Counted from the stretch's first letter, positions 29,758 to 39,147 are shown. The stretch: DNA of 64,000 nucleotides from Deltaproteobacteria bacterium (GCA_016703535.1 JADJBV010000001.1:3276001-3340000), one strand, 5' to 3'. Notes: generated from the letters alone by a model not told the origin. Numbers and translations are program-made.

Positions 29758-30783
29758 GTGCCCCGGCCGATCGCCAACCCCAAAAACCGCTTCGCCCAAC
29801 TGGAGGTCGTCTACGAAGACGGCCAACAACCCGACGCCGACCTGGAGGTCTACGAAGACGACAGCCGGAGCATCGTCGCCAAAAACGACAGCCCGGATCT
29901 GGGCTTCAACTTTTCGGTCAACCCGTACCGAGGTTGTTATCACGGCTGCGCCTACTGCTACGCTCGACCCACCCACGAGTACCTGTCGATGGGCGCCGGC
30001 ACCGACTTCGATCGCAAGTTGTTGGTGAAGCCCAAGGCCCGGGCCCTGCTCCAGGCCTTCTTCGACAAGCCCAGCTGGGACGGCGAGCTGATCATGTTTT
30101 CGGGCGTGACCGACTGTTACCAGCCCCTGGAGGCCCAATATCAGCTGACCCGCCAGTGCCTGGAGTTGTGCGTCGAGTACCACCAGCCGGTTTCAGTGAT
30201 CACCAAGGCGCCGCTGATCGAGCGGGACCTGGACGTGTTGCTGAAGTTGCACGAGCGCACCCACGTGTCGGTGGCGATCAGCATCCCCATCTGGAACGCC
30301 GAGGAGGCCCACCTGATCGAACCTTACGTGGCCACGCCCCAGCGGCGCATGCAGACGGTGCGGCGGCTGGCCGAGGCCGGGCTGGACGTGGCGGTGAACG
30401 TGGCGCCGATGATCCCGACGGTCGGTGATCGAGATCTGAAGGAACTCCTCGAAGCCGCCAAAGACGCGGGCGCCACCCGAGCCCACACCATCTTGTTGCG
30501 CCTCCCCGGCGCGGTGAAGCAGGTCTTCGAGGAGCGCCTCAAGGTCGTCATGCCCGACCGCGCCGAACACGTCCTCAGCCGGATCAGAGACGCCCGGAGC
30601 GGCAAACTCTACGACTCCAGCTTCGGCAAACGCCAAACCGGCGAAGGCCCCTACGCCGAGACCTTGGGCGCGGTCTTTCAGGCCACGGTGAAGCGCCTGG
30701 GCCTCGACGGTCCCCGCCGCTCCCGCCCCTCCACCCCCACCACCTTCCGCCGACCCGCCGGCCCCCAGCTTTCGCTGTTCTGA
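29758..30783 (+). CDS. Radical SAM protein, PA0069/Rv2578c-like family
   Basis: 341 residues from GTG. The [4Fe-4S]/SAM motif CYHGCAYCY (Cys-x3-Cys-x2-Cys) lies in NPYRGCYHGCAYCYARPTHE near residue 58. Further family segments are GELIMFSGVTDCYQPLEAQY, PVSVITKAPLIERDLDVL and AISIPIWN. The length fits this uncharacterised group of radical SAM proteins related to spore photoproduct lyase. The substrate is unknown. The C-terminal ~25 residues are Pro/Arg-rich. It starts 35 bp after ppgK on the same strand and converges with serS. Confidence 0.9.
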   Translation: MPRPIANPKNRFAQLEVVYEDGQQPDADLEVYEDDSRSIVAKNDSPDLGFNFSVNPYRGCYHGCAYCYARPTHEYLSMGAGTDFDRKLLVKPKARALLQAFFDKPSWDGELIMFSGVTDCYQPLEAQYQLTRQCLELCVEYHQPVSVITKAPLIERDLDVLLKLHERTHVSVAISIPIWNAEEAHLIEPYVATPQRRMQTVRRLAEAGLDVAVNVAPMIPTVGDRDLKELLEAAKDAGATRAHTILLRLPGAVKQVFEERLKVVMPDRAEHVLSRIRDARSGKLYDSSFGKRQTGEGPYAETLGAVFQATVKRLGLDGPRRSRPSTPTTFRRPAGPQLSLF

Positions 30784-30851
30784 GCACCCGGTCCAAGGTC
30801 CGCCTGCCCACTCTCGCCGTGATCGTGGCCGTGAACGACTCTCCCCGACCC

Positions 30852-32159
30852 CTACTTGGGCGCCAAGATCTCCAGGCCGCCCATGTAGGGCTGGAGGGCC
30901 TTCGGGATCCTCACCGACCCATCCTTCTGCTGATGTTGCTCCAGCACCGCCACCAAGGTCCGCCCCACCGCCAACCCCGATCCATTTAATGTATGGACCA
31001 ACTGGGCCTTGTCCTTGGCGTCTTTTTTGTAGCGGATCCGGGCCCGCCGAGCCTGGAAGTCCTCGAAGTTGGAGCACGACGAGATCTCCCGATACGCGTC
31101 TTGGCCCGGCAACCAGACCTCCAGGTCGTAACACTTGGCGGCGTTGGCGCTCATATCGCCGGCGCACAACAAGCTGACCCGGTAGTGGAGCTCCAGCTTC
31201 TGGAGGATCCGCTCGGCGTGGCCCACCAACTTCTCGTGCTCCTCGTAGCTCTTCTCCGGCTCGACGAAGCGCACCAGCTCCACCTTATGGAACATGTGTT
31301 GGCGCAAGATGCCTCGGGTGTCGCGCCCGGCCGAACCCGCCTCTTTGCGGAAACACGCCGTGTAACACGCGAAGGCCTTGGGCAACGGCCCCTGCTCCGG
31401 GCCCAAGATCTCGTCCATGTACAGGTTGGTCACCGGCACCTCGGCCGTCGGGATCAGCCAGTAGTCGTTGCCCTCTTGATACGGCACCCGAAACTGATCG
31501 TCGGCGAACTTGGGCAGTTGGCCGGTGCCGGTCAGGGCCGCCGAGTTCACCAGGTACGGCACCGAGATCTCCCGATAGCCGTGCTCTTCGGTGTGGGTGT
31601 CGAGCATCAGGGCGATCAGGGCCCGCTCCATCTTGGCCAGCCCGTCGTACTGGATGGAGAAGCGAGCCCCGGTGATCTTGGTGGCCCGCTCGAAGTCAAA
31701 GAGCTTCAGGATGTCTTGCCCGATGCTGACGTGGTCCCGAGGCTGAAAGTCGAAGGTGGGCTTTTCGCCCCAGCTCCGCACCACCTGGTTGGCGTGTTCG
31801 TCGGCGCCGTCGGGGACCGATTCGTGAGGAACGTTGGGGATGTCGAGCATGGCTCGGCTCAGCTCGTCTTCGATCTGGGTGACCTGGCCCTCCAGGTCCT
31901 TGATCTTCTGGCTGAGGACCTTCTGCTCCTCCCGGGCCTTCTCCTTGTCGGCGGGAGAGCCACTCTTGAACACCTGCTTCATCGCCTCGTTTTGGGCGTT
32001 CTTTTGCTCCTGGAGCACCTGTAGCTCCCGCACCGTGGCCGAACGTTGTTCGAAGAGCACCTTCACCCGATCCAGGAAGGTGACCTGGAAGTTGGGCCGA
32101 CGCGACAAGGCCTTGCGAAATTGATCGAGGTTGGCTCCCACCTGACGAAAGTCGAGCAT
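30852..32159 (-). CDS. serS: Seryl-tRNA synthetase
   Basis: 435 residues from ATG 32159 (MLDFRQVGANLDQF); the frame is open further upstream, but the canonical N-terminus begins here. The N-terminal tRNA-binding coiled coil is at about 30-105. Class II motifs follow: TGTGQLPKF, LIPTAEVPVTNLYMDEIL, motif 2 ACFRKEAGSAGRDTRGILRQHMFHKVELV and motif 3 LNGSGLAVGRTLVAVLEQHQ near the end. It charges tRNA-Ser and tRNA-Sec with serine. All parts of the family are present. Divergent from the lipoprotein gene at 32256. Confidence 0.97.
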   Translation of the reverse strand: MLDFRQVGANLDQFRKALSRRPNFQVTFLDRVKVLFEQRSATVRELQVLQEQKNAQNEAMKQVFKSGSPADKEKAREEQKVLSQKIKDLEGQVTQIEDELSRAMLDIPNVPHESVPDGADEHANQVVRSWGEKPTFDFQPRDHVSIGQDILKLFDFERATKITGARFSIQYDGLAKMERALIALMLDTHTEEHGYREISVPYLVNSAALTGTGQLPKFADDQFRVPYQEGNDYWLIPTAEVPVTNLYMDEILGPEQGPLPKAFACYTACFRKEAGSAGRDTRGILRQHMFHKVELVRFVEPEKSYEEHEKLVGHAERILQKLELHYRVSLLCAGDMSANAAKCYDLEVWLPGQDAYREISSCSNFEDFQARRARIRYKKDAKDKAQLVHTLNGSGLAVGRTLVAVLEQHQQKDGSVRIPKALQPYMGGLEILAPK

Positions 32160-32255
32160 GGGCGCTTCATAGTGGGTCCGGGGGCCCAACGAAAGCCCAA
32201 TCCGCAGGCTCCGGGGCCGTTGCGCCCACCTGGCCGAGGCGTCCAGAGTAAGCCC

Positions 32256-33650
32256 ATGCGCCGTGCCCTGGTTTTGACGCTGTGTTTGCCCCTGGGTTGT
32301 CAGGACTACTTGTTCGAGCAGAAGTGCGCGAGTTCGGTGAAGGAGACCCAACTCATGCGGCCCGCGGTCAAGCCGACCCCCGCCGACATCTTGTTCGTGG
32401 TCGACAACTCGGGGTCGATGCTCGACGACCAAGAACGCCTGGCCGAAAGCTTCGATCGCTTCGTGGAGCAGATCGCGGGGCGCGGTGATCACCAAATCGC
32501 AGTGATCACCACCGACACTGCGGGCAAAGGCGAATCCGAGGGGCGGTCACGGGAGCTCAACGACACCGCCTATCCCTTCACCGCGGCCTATCCGAGTCCG
32601 CTCGATCTCAGCGACTGTCGGCGCATCGAACCCCGGATCGAAAACGGCTGCTTCCGAGGGGCCGATCCCGCCCGACGGGTCATCAAGACCTCGGATCCCG
32701 ACGCGATCGCGCGACTGAAAGAGAACCTGATCGTCGGGTCCTGCGGCGACGGAAAAGAGCGGGGCCTGGACGCGGTGGAGCTGGCCTTGGCCCAGATGGC
32801 GCCGGGCGGATGCAACGCGGGCTTCCTTCGGCCCGAGGCCAACCTGGTGGTGATCTTCGTGTCTGACGAAGATGACCACGGCCAAGCGGAGGTCGGGCGG
32901 GCCCTCGACGCCTTGATCGCCGCCAAAGGTGGCAGCGCTCGACAGGTCCGGGCGGGCGTCATCGTCGGCAGCGCCGATGGCCAGGCGGCGGCGTGCAAGC
33001 CGGGGCGCGGTGCGGAATGCGGAAGCTACTGCGCGGCGGCCGTCCCGCCCGGGAGCCGACAGCGATGCGGCAACTCGAACGGCTGTCCCAGCGGTGAGGT
33101 CTGCGCCATCAACGGGAACTTCTGCGACTCACCCGAGAACCTGTGGCGAGACTACGAGCCCAACAGCTGCGCCTCCTGCACCCTCTTCCCCACCGAAGAC
33201 TGTTGCAGCGCCCTCTCGGGCGAGCGGTACGTGCGCTTCGCCCAGGGTGTGGAGAATCGAGTCACGCAGGACGATCAGAGCATCGTAGCCACCGGTTGCC
33301 GGCCCGCCGAAAACCAGCTCAGCGCTTGCCTGATCGACACCATCTGCCAAGACAACTTCGGCGAGACCTTGGAGCGCTTCGCCAACCAGCTGATCGCCCC
33401 CGACCGCTACGCCCTGGACCCCCCCGCGGTGAACCCGAGCGGGGTCCTGGTCACCCTCCGCGGGGGACGGTACGGCGACGGCACCACCTTGGAGGCCGGC
33501 ACCGACTACATGGTCTCTCCCGACGGAGAGGTCCTGACCCTCCGGGGCGATAAGGTCCCCGCCACTGCCTCGGAAGAGGTCTTGGACATCTACTACGCGG
33601 TCGAGGTCCGGGGGCCGATCCAGGGCCAAGGGGCCTGCGCCGCCCCCTGA
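32256..33650 (+). CDS. Von Willebrand factor A-domain lipoprotein, copy 1
   Basis: 464 residues from ATG 32256. Signal peptide with lipobox LPLGC (Cys about 15). The vWA domain starts at ADILFVVDNSGSM (MIDAS Asp-x-Ser-x-Ser), with a later NLVVIFVSDEDDHG segment. A Cys-rich insert (about 245-330, more than ten Cys) and a C-terminal beta domain (LVTLRGGRYGDGTTLEAGTDY) follow. Paralogous along the whole length to the next gene (33711). Likely an extracytoplasmic adhesive or assembly lipoprotein of a myxobacterial family; the partner is unknown. Confidence 0.85.
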   Translation: MRRALVLTLCLPLGCQDYLFEQKCASSVKETQLMRPAVKPTPADILFVVDNSGSMLDDQERLAESFDRFVEQIAGRGDHQIAVITTDTAGKGESEGRSRELNDTAYPFTAAYPSPLDLSDCRRIEPRIENGCFRGADPARRVIKTSDPDAIARLKENLIVGSCGDGKERGLDAVELALAQMAPGGCNAGFLRPEANLVVIFVSDEDDHGQAEVGRALDALIAAKGGSARQVRAGVIVGSADGQAAACKPGRGAECGSYCAAAVPPGSRQRCGNSNGCPSGEVCAINGNFCDSPENLWRDYEPNSCASCTLFPTEDCCSALSGERYVRFAQGVENRVTQDDQSIVATGCRPAENQLSACLIDTICQDNFGETLERFANQLIAPDRYALDPPAVNPSGVLVTLRGGRYGDGTTLEAGTDYMVSPDGEVLTLRGDKVPATASEEVLDIYYAVEVRGPIQGQGACAAP

Positions 33651-33710
33651 GCCCCGGCGCCCGGGTTGATGAGTTGCCATCCTGGGACGGGCCGGCCTAG
33701 ACTCGCCGCC

Positions 33711-35108
33711 ATGCTGCGGAGATCTCTGCCCCTTTCGGTCCTCGCCACCGCCGGCCTGTTCGGCTGCCAAGACTACGTCTTCGATCAGAAGTGCGCCGAG
33801 TCGATCAAGGAGCAGCAACTGGAACGCCCGGCGGCGACGCCGACGCCGGCCGACATCTTGTTCATCGTCGACAACTCGGGCTCGATGGCTGACGAGCAGC
33901 AGAAGTTGGCCGAGAGCTTCGATCGTTTCATCAACGAGATCGCGGGCTCGGGCGACTACCACATCGCGGTGGCCAGCACCGATCAGGCGAGCAACGGCGG
34001 CGAACAACAGGGCCTCTCCACCTTCACCTTTGCCCAGTCGATGCCCAACCACCTCCTCGACAGCAACAACGCGGACTGCCGTCCGGCCAACATCGAGCTG
34101 GGTTGTTTCCGGGGGCCCTCCCCCGCCACCCGGATCATCGACTCCAGCACCATGGATCGAAACGCCCAGATCTCGAACTTCCGGGCCAACGTCCTGGTCG
34201 GCTCCTGCGGCTCGGGCTCAGAGACCGGCCTGCGGGCCACCATCTCCGCCCTGGAACAAGGCGGCAATGGTGAGTGCAACTCTGGCTTCCTGCGGCCCGA
34301 GGCCAACCTGGTGGTGGTCGTCGTGTCCGACGAAGAAGACACCGACAACACCCCGATCGCCCAATACGTCAACGACCTCACCAGCCTCAAAGATCCGTCT
34401 CAGATCCGCCTGGCGATGATCGTGGGTGCGGTGGACGGCAGCGCCAGCAACTGCAGCATCAACGAAGCCGGCGCTTGCGGCTCCTTGTGCCGAAACATGC
34501 CGGCCCGAGGCAGCCAAAACAACTGCAACGTCGGCAGCGGCGGAAGTCAGTGCCCCGCCGGAGAGATCTGCATCCAGCCCGGGCGCTGCGAAAACGAGGC
34601 CCTCCAGTTCTGGAGCAACACCAACTGCAGCTGGTGCTCCTATTACAACACCGCGGACTGCTGCTCGGCCTTGGCCGGCAACCGCTACGTCGAGTTCGCC
34701 CGGGCCATGGAGGCCCGGATCGCCCAGGCCGACTCCAACATCGAGATCGCCAACTGCCGCGGCGAACCCGGCACCCGGGTCGCTTGTTTGGTGGACACCA
34801 TCTGCCAGAACAACTTCGGCGACACCTTGGCCCGGATCGCCCGGGACCTGGTGATCACCACCGAATACAGCCTGGTCCCGGCGGCCACCTACCCGCCCGG
34901 CGTGCGCGTCAGGGTGACCGGCGGCCGCTTTGGGGCGGGCGTGGATCTCACCCCCGGCGAGGACTTCCAGGTCAACGAGCAGGGCACCAAGTTGTCCCTC
35001 ACGGCCGGCGACAAGACCCCAACCGCGGGTGAGAGCCTCGACATCTACTACGTGTCGGAGCGCGTCATGAACAACGCCATGCCCCGGGGCGCCTGCGGGG
35101 CCATGTAG
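33711..35108 (+). CDS. Von Willebrand factor A-domain lipoprotein, copy 2
   Basis: 465 residues from ATG 33711, 60 bp after its paralogue. Lipobox GLFGC (Cys about 19), vWA MIDAS ADILFIVDNSGSM, acidic segment VVVVSDEEDTDN, Cys-rich region with many conserved Cys positions, and C-terminal GVRVRVTGGRFGAGVDLTPGEDF. The shared order and the matching QDY.F.QKCA and WCSYYN/CTLF-type segments show an old tandem duplication with considerable divergence. It has more Asn and Ser than copy 1. Confidence 0.85.
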   Translation: MLRRSLPLSVLATAGLFGCQDYVFDQKCAESIKEQQLERPAATPTPADILFIVDNSGSMADEQQKLAESFDRFINEIAGSGDYHIAVASTDQASNGGEQQGLSTFTFAQSMPNHLLDSNNADCRPANIELGCFRGPSPATRIIDSSTMDRNAQISNFRANVLVGSCGSGSETGLRATISALEQGGNGECNSGFLRPEANLVVVVVSDEEDTDNTPIAQYVNDLTSLKDPSQIRLAMIVGAVDGSASNCSINEAGACGSLCRNMPARGSQNNCNVGSGGSQCPAGEICIQPGRCENEALQFWSNTNCSWCSYYNTADCCSALAGNRYVEFARAMEARIAQADSNIEIANCRGEPGTRVACLVDTICQNNFGDTLARIARDLVITTEYSLVPAATYPPGVRVRVTGGRFGAGVDLTPGEDFQVNEQGTKLSLTAGDKTPTAGESLDIYYVSERVMNNAMPRGACGAM

Positions 35109-35157
35109 CCGCTTTTTTGCTTTGTCTTTGGCCACCCGCTTGGCCAGACATTCGGGC

Positions 35158-35925
35158 GTGTCTTACACCACCATCCTCTACGACACCGAGGTGACCGAAC
35201 ACGGCACCATCGTCTCCATCACCCTCAATCGCCCCGAGGTGCGGAACGCCATCGGCGCGCAGATGATCGAGGACCTGGGCCGGGCCCTGGACGCCATCGC
35301 CCACGATGACTCGGTCCGGGCGGTGATCGTCAGCGGCGCTGGGGGCAAGGCCTTCGCGGCTGGCGCCGACATCGCGGAGCTGAAGGAGCGGAACCGGGGC
35401 GACGCCTTGAGGCGGATCAACGCGGCCTTGTTTCGACGGTTGGAGGACCAGCCGGTGCCGGTGATCGCGGCGATCCAGGGGTACGCCTTGGGTGGAGGTT
35501 GTGAGCTGGCCATGGCCTGCGATCTCCGGATCGCCGGGCAAAGCGCCAAGCTGGGCCAACCCGAGGTCGGCCTCGGCATCTTGCCGGGGGCCGGGGCCAT
35601 CCAGCGTTTGCCGCGCCTGGTGGGCCTGGGCCGCGCCCGGGAGTTGATCTACACCGGCCGGATCATCGACGCGGTGGAGGCCGAACGGATTGGCCTGGTC
35701 AACCGGGTGGTGCCCGACGATCAGGTGTTGAACGAGGCCAAGGCCTTGGCCCTTTCGATCGCCAAACAAGGGGCCCTGGCGGTCCGGATCAGCAAGTTGG
35801 CCCTCAACGCCGCGGGGCGCCCCAGCCCAGCCTTCGAGACCCTGGACGTGCTTGGCCAAGCGATCCTCTTCGAGTCGGAAGAAAAACACGCCCGGATGGC
35901 GGCCTTTTTGGAGAAGAAGCGATGA
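35158..35925 (+). CDS. Enoyl-CoA hydratase/isomerase family protein
   Basis: About 255 residues from the GTG at 35158 (VSYTTILYD); a TTG at 35122 would add 12 residues without family support. Crotonase fold: SGAGGKAFAAGADIAEL (oxyanion hole), AIQGYALGGGCELAMACDLRIA, and QPEVGLGILPGAGAIQRLPRLVG with the catalytic Glu. It hydrates 2-enoyl-CoA in beta-oxidation or the butyrate-type pathway. The next gene, overlapping by 4 bp (ATGA), encodes the following enzyme, 3-hydroxyacyl-CoA dehydrogenase, so the pair works in sequence. Confidence 0.93.
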   Translation: MSYTTILYDTEVTEHGTIVSITLNRPEVRNAIGAQMIEDLGRALDAIAHDDSVRAVIVSGAGGKAFAAGADIAELKERNRGDALRRINAALFRRLEDQPVPVIAAIQGYALGGGCELAMACDLRIAGQSAKLGQPEVGLGILPGAGAIQRLPRLVGLGRARELIYTGRIIDAVEAERIGLVNRVVPDDQVLNEAKALALSIAKQGALAVRISKLALNAAGRPSPAFETLDVLGQAILFESEEKHARMAAFLEKKR

Positions 35926-36794
35926 GCGACAACGTAGAGCGGGCGGTGGTGATCGGCGCCGGCACCATGGGCGCCGGGATCGCCGAGGTCTTGGCCAAAG
36001 CCGGCGTGTCGGTGACCTTGGCCGACGTCAACGGGCAGGTCCTGGAGCGGGGCCTCGCCAAGATCCACAGCTCCCTCGACAAGGCGGTCGAAAGGCAGAA
36101 GTTGACCGCCGAACAAGCCCAAGCGGCCAAGGGGCGGGTCTCGACCAGCAGCGGCGAAGAGCGCTACGCCAGCGCAGATTTGGTGATCGAGGCCGTGCCC
36201 GAGCTGATGGACCTGAAGAAGCAGCTCTTTCAGAAGATCTCGGCGGTGAACGAGGGGGCGATCTTGGCCTCCAACACCTCGTCCTTGTCGGTCACCGAGC
36301 TGGCGGCGAGTGCCCGCCGGCCGGAGCGGGTCATTGGCCTGCACTTCTTCAACCCGCCGCCGATCATGCCGCTGCTCGAGATCGTCCGGGCCGAACAGAC
36401 CAGCCTCGCCACCTTGGATCGTTGTTTGGCCTTGGCCACCCGCATCGACAAAAGCCCAATCGTGGTCCGGGACATCGCCGGCTTCGCGACCTCCCGCCTC
36501 GGGATCATCCTCGGCATGGAGGCGATCCGGATGTTGGAACAAGGTGTCGCCAGCGCCGCCGACATCGATCGGGCGATGGAGCTCGGCTACAAACACCCGA
36601 TGGGCCCCCTCAAGTTGACCGATCTGGTCGGCCTCGACGTGCGCTTGTCGATCGCCGAACACCTGACCCGGGAGCTCGGGCCCCAGTTTACGCCGCCTCC
36701 TCTGTTGCGGCAGTTGGTCCGGGCCGGAAAACTGGGCCAAAAGACCGGCGAAGGCTTCTACCGCTGGGTCGACGGCAAGCCCGTCGCCAAGTAG
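35922..36794 (+). CDS. 3-hydroxybutyryl/3-hydroxyacyl-CoA dehydrogenase
   Basis: 290 residues, ATG overlapping the previous stop. NAD-binding VVIGAGTMGAGIAEVLAKAG is at 10-29, catalytic-region segments ILASNTSSLSVTEL and VIGLHFFNPPPIMPLLEIV (catalytic His in HFFNP), and the C-terminal domain GFATSRLGIILGMEAIRML ... GYKHPMGPLKLTDLVGLD. The length is that of the single-domain Hbd/PaaH type. It oxidises 3-hydroxyacyl-CoA to 3-ketoacyl-CoA. It is the last gene before a 1.3-kb gene-free repeat block. Confidence 0.95.
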   Translation: MSDNVERAVVIGAGTMGAGIAEVLAKAGVSVTLADVNGQVLERGLAKIHSSLDKAVERQKLTAEQAQAAKGRVSTSSGEERYASADLVIEAVPELMDLKKQLFQKISAVNEGAILASNTSSLSVTELAASARRPERVIGLHFFNPPPIMPLLEIVRAEQTSLATLDRCLALATRIDKSPIVVRDIAGFATSRLGIILGMEAIRMLEQGVASAADIDRAMELGYKHPMGPLKLTDLVGLDVRLSIAEHLTRELGPQFTPPPLLRQLVRAGKLGQKTGEGFYRWVDGKPVAK

Positions 36795-36849
36795 CCCCTT
36801 CGCTCCGCCGCGCCCCCCCAAAGCCGAAGCCCAATCTCCCCTCTCTCCC

Positions 36850-37324
36850 CTCGATCCTCAGGCCCTCGACGACAACCTCAAACGCGACGTCGACGGGCCA
36901 CGGCGACGTCCACCCCCAACGGCGACGTCGACCGTCACGGTCACGGCGACGGTCACGCGACACGGTCCACGCCCAACGTCCCCGCTCCCCACGGGCGCCG
37001 GGGGGCTGCCTGGGTCGGGGCGCAAGGTGGGTTGCGCAAGGTGGGTTGCGCAAGGTGGGTTGCGGGGCGTGGGTTGCGCAAGGTGGGTTGCGGGGCTTGG
37101 GTTGCGCAAGGTGGGTTGCGGGGCGTGGGAGGCGGGGCGTGGGTTGCGGGGCGTGGGAGGCGGGGGCGGAGGTGCGCTTCGGCTTCCGGCGGGGGGACCC
37201 TCTCCCTACGCGAACAGACGGGCCCGTCCTGGGCCCACCTGGGGCCCCGACCCTCCTGCCCCAGACTGTTCGCTACGGGAGAGGGTCCCCCCGCCTACGC
37301 CGAAGCTGCGAGCGTGGGTGGTGT
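36850..37324. repeat. Large direct repeat, copy 1 (475 bp, with internal minisatellite)
   Basis: Begins CTCGATCCTCAGGCCCTCGA and ends TGCGAGCGTGGGTGGTGT; the same order recurs at 37619-38058. It contains a Asp/Val-like GACGTCGAC-rich 170-bp head, a 14-bp minisatellite (GCAAGGTGGGTTGC and GGGGCGTGGGTTGC, roughly ten units, about 37021-37170) and a hairpin-forming tail (37177-37305). Copy 1 has more 14-bp units than copy 2. No open reading frame here looks like protein; the long frames come from the repeated G-rich units. Confidence 0.85.
37177..37305. repeat. Long inverted repeat (hairpin) inside copy 1
   Basis: Left arm 37177-37217 and right arm 37266-37305 pair almost fully, including CGGGGGGACCCTCTCCC against GGGAGAGGGTCCCCCCG and GCGAACAG against CTGTTCGC, around a 48-bp GC-rich loop. 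This is palindrome/MITE-like and repeated at 37911-38039. Confidence 0.8.
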
Positions 37325-37618
37325 GGGGCTGTGGGCGCTGGGCCGGAGGCGTAAGGCTGCGGGCGTGAGGCTGGAGGCGTGAGGCTGGAGGCGTGAGGGT
37401 GGAGGCGTGAGGCTGGAGGCGTGAGGCTGGGTGGCGTGAGGCTGGGAGGCGTGAGGCTGGGAGGCGTGAGGCTGGGAGGCGTGAGGCTGGGAGCGTGAGG
37501 CTGGGAGGCGTGAGGGTGGAGGCGTGAGGCTGGGAGCGTGAGGCTGGGAGGCGTGAGGGTGGAGGCGTGAGGGTGGAGGCGTGAGGCTGGAGGCTGGAGG
37601 TGTTGGGTGCGAGCTGGC
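37325..37618. repeat. G-rich 14-15-bp minisatellite between the two large repeats
   Basis: About eighteen head-to-tail units of GGCGTGAGGCTGGGA and close variants (GGCGTGAGGGTGGA, GGCGTGAGGCTGGA). One or two more units follow copy 2 before the gene at 38099. There are no spacers, so it is not a CRISPR array. The + strand is strongly G-rich. Confidence 0.85.
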
Positions 37619-38058
37619 CTCGATCCTCAGGCCCTCGACGACAACCTCAAACGCGACGTCGACGGGCCACGGCGACGTCCACCCCCAACGGCGACGTCGA
37701 CGGTCACGGTCACGGCGACGGTCACGCGACACGGCCCACGCCCAACGTCCCCGCTCCCCACGGGCGCCCGGGGGCTGCCTGGGTCGGGGCGCAAGGTGGG
37801 TTGCGCAAGGTGGGTTGCGCAAGGTGGGTTGCGGGGCGTGGGTTGCGCAAGGTGGGTTGCGGGGGGCGGGGGGGGGGTTGCGGGGCGTGGGAGGCGGGGG
37901 CGGAGGTGCGCTTCGGCTTCCGGCGGGGGGACCCTCTCCCTACGCGAACAGACGGGCCCGTCCTGGGCCCACCTGGGGCCCGGACCCTCCTGCCCCAGAC
38001 TGTTCGCTACGGGAGAGGGTCCCCCCGCCTACGCCGAAGCTGCGAGCGTGGGTGGTGT
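37619..38058. repeat. Large direct repeat, copy 2 (440 bp, with hairpin at 37911-38039)
   Basis: Same order as 36850-37324 with few substitutions, fewer 14-bp units and a run of G (about 37859-37877). Its hairpin arms are 37911-37951 and 38000-38039. The offset between copies is 769 bp. The block lies between the 3' ends of two convergent genes. Confidence 0.85.
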
Positions 38059-38098
38059 GAGGCTGCGGGCGTGAGGCTGGAGGCGTGAGGGGGGCCGA

Positions 38099-39127
38099 CT
38101 ACAGGAGCTTGAAGTTGGCGTTGAGGATCAGGCCGTTCTGGACCTGGAACTCGTTCAACACCAGGGGGAGGCGGAGCACGGTGAGGACGTAGTCGAGGGA
38201 GAGCCAGTCGGTGACTTTCACCGAAACCGCGCCGGAGATCTTGATGTTGAGCTTGTCCTCGAAGTCGACCTCGGCGTCGTTGCTGGTGATCACCGGGAGG
38301 AAGACGTTGCCGACGACCTTCCAGGTCAACACCTTCGGCACCGGCTCGCCGGCGAGTCCGAGTTCGGCCTCCGCACCGGCCTCCTGGGTGGAGTCGAGCT
38401 GGTTCACTTCCACCTCGGGGGTGTCTTTGTTGTCGCCGAGGACGTAGCCATCCCGGGTGATGATCTCCTGGGCGCCGACGCCGAGCTTGCCGCTGATGTT
38501 GACCGTGTCGGACTTGTAGGGCTCGGCGAAGAGACCGACCGATTGGCGCATGGTAAGGGGCTCGAAGGCGCCGGTGAGGTCAATGTTGGCCCGGGCCGCC
38601 ACGTTTTCGGTGACCGTGGTGCCGTCCAAGTTGGTGCGGATGACCACCGACGGTTCGGTCCGGATCGCGTAGCCGGGCAGGAGTGAACTCTGGAAGGTGG
38701 CCTTGGCGAATGGTCCAAGCCAGTCGATCCCCGTGAACCGGTAGATATAGGTGCTCTGCAGGTCGATCACGTCGAGGGACTTCACGAAGCGCTCGAGTTG
38801 GGGCGTCCGGGTCTGAGCGTGTTGGACCGCCAGCACGTTCTCCCAGGAGTGTTGACCGTGGAGCAGATTGGCGCTGGCGCCGAGGACGAGGCCGATCTGC
38901 AACGTCGCACCGTCGTCTTGGCCCACCACGTTGGAGTTGTGGTTGAAGCTCACGGTGCCGCCGATGTTCAGCCCGAGGCTCCAGCCCTGGGGCTTGTCGG
39001 TCGGCTTTTCGTCGACCTTCTTCTTCATGTCGTCGGTGGCGACGGTGGGCGCTACTTGCGCTTCGGCCGTTCGAGCCGCAAAAACGGGCAAGAGCAGCAA
39101 GGCTGTTCGAAGGATGGTTCGGTTCAC
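38099..39127 (-). CDS. Putative outer-membrane beta-barrel protein
   Basis: 342 residues from a GTG at 39127; the signal peptide NRTILRTALLLLPVFAARTAEA is followed by a short charged linker. From about residue 48 the sequence alternates polar and hydrophobic residues (GWSLGLNIGGTVSFNHNSNVVG, LQIGLVLGASANLLHGQHSWENVLAVQHAQTRT) and ends in aromatic/hydrophobic LILNANFKLL, as outer-membrane barrels do. It resembles DUF3078/DUF481-type proteins but the family is not certain. Its 3' end abuts the minisatellite block. Confidence 0.68.
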   Translation of the reverse strand: MNRTILRTALLLLPVFAARTAEAQVAPTVATDDMKKKVDEKPTDKPQGWSLGLNIGGTVSFNHNSNVVGQDDGATLQIGLVLGASANLLHGQHSWENVLAVQHAQTRTPQLERFVKSLDVIDLQSTYIYRFTGIDWLGPFAKATFQSSLLPGYAIRTEPSVVIRTNLDGTTVTENVAARANIDLTGAFEPLTMRQSVGLFAEPYKSDTVNISGKLGVGAQEIITRDGYVLGDNKDTPEVEVNQLDSTQEAGAEAELGLAGEPVPKVLTWKVVGNVFLPVITSNDAEVDFEDKLNIKISGAVSVKVTDWLSLDYVLTVLRLPLVLNEFQVQNGLILNANFKLL

Positions 39128-39147
39128 GGGCGCGCGGTTAACATGGC

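Noticed and set aside
37325..37618. CRISPR array
   Set aside because: Units of 14-15 bp follow head to tail without unique spacers, and no cas gene is nearby; this is a minisatellite.
36850..38088. Repetitive open frames of about 110-160 codons
   Set aside because: They arise from translating the G-rich repeats; the same sequence is open in several frames and lacks start signals.
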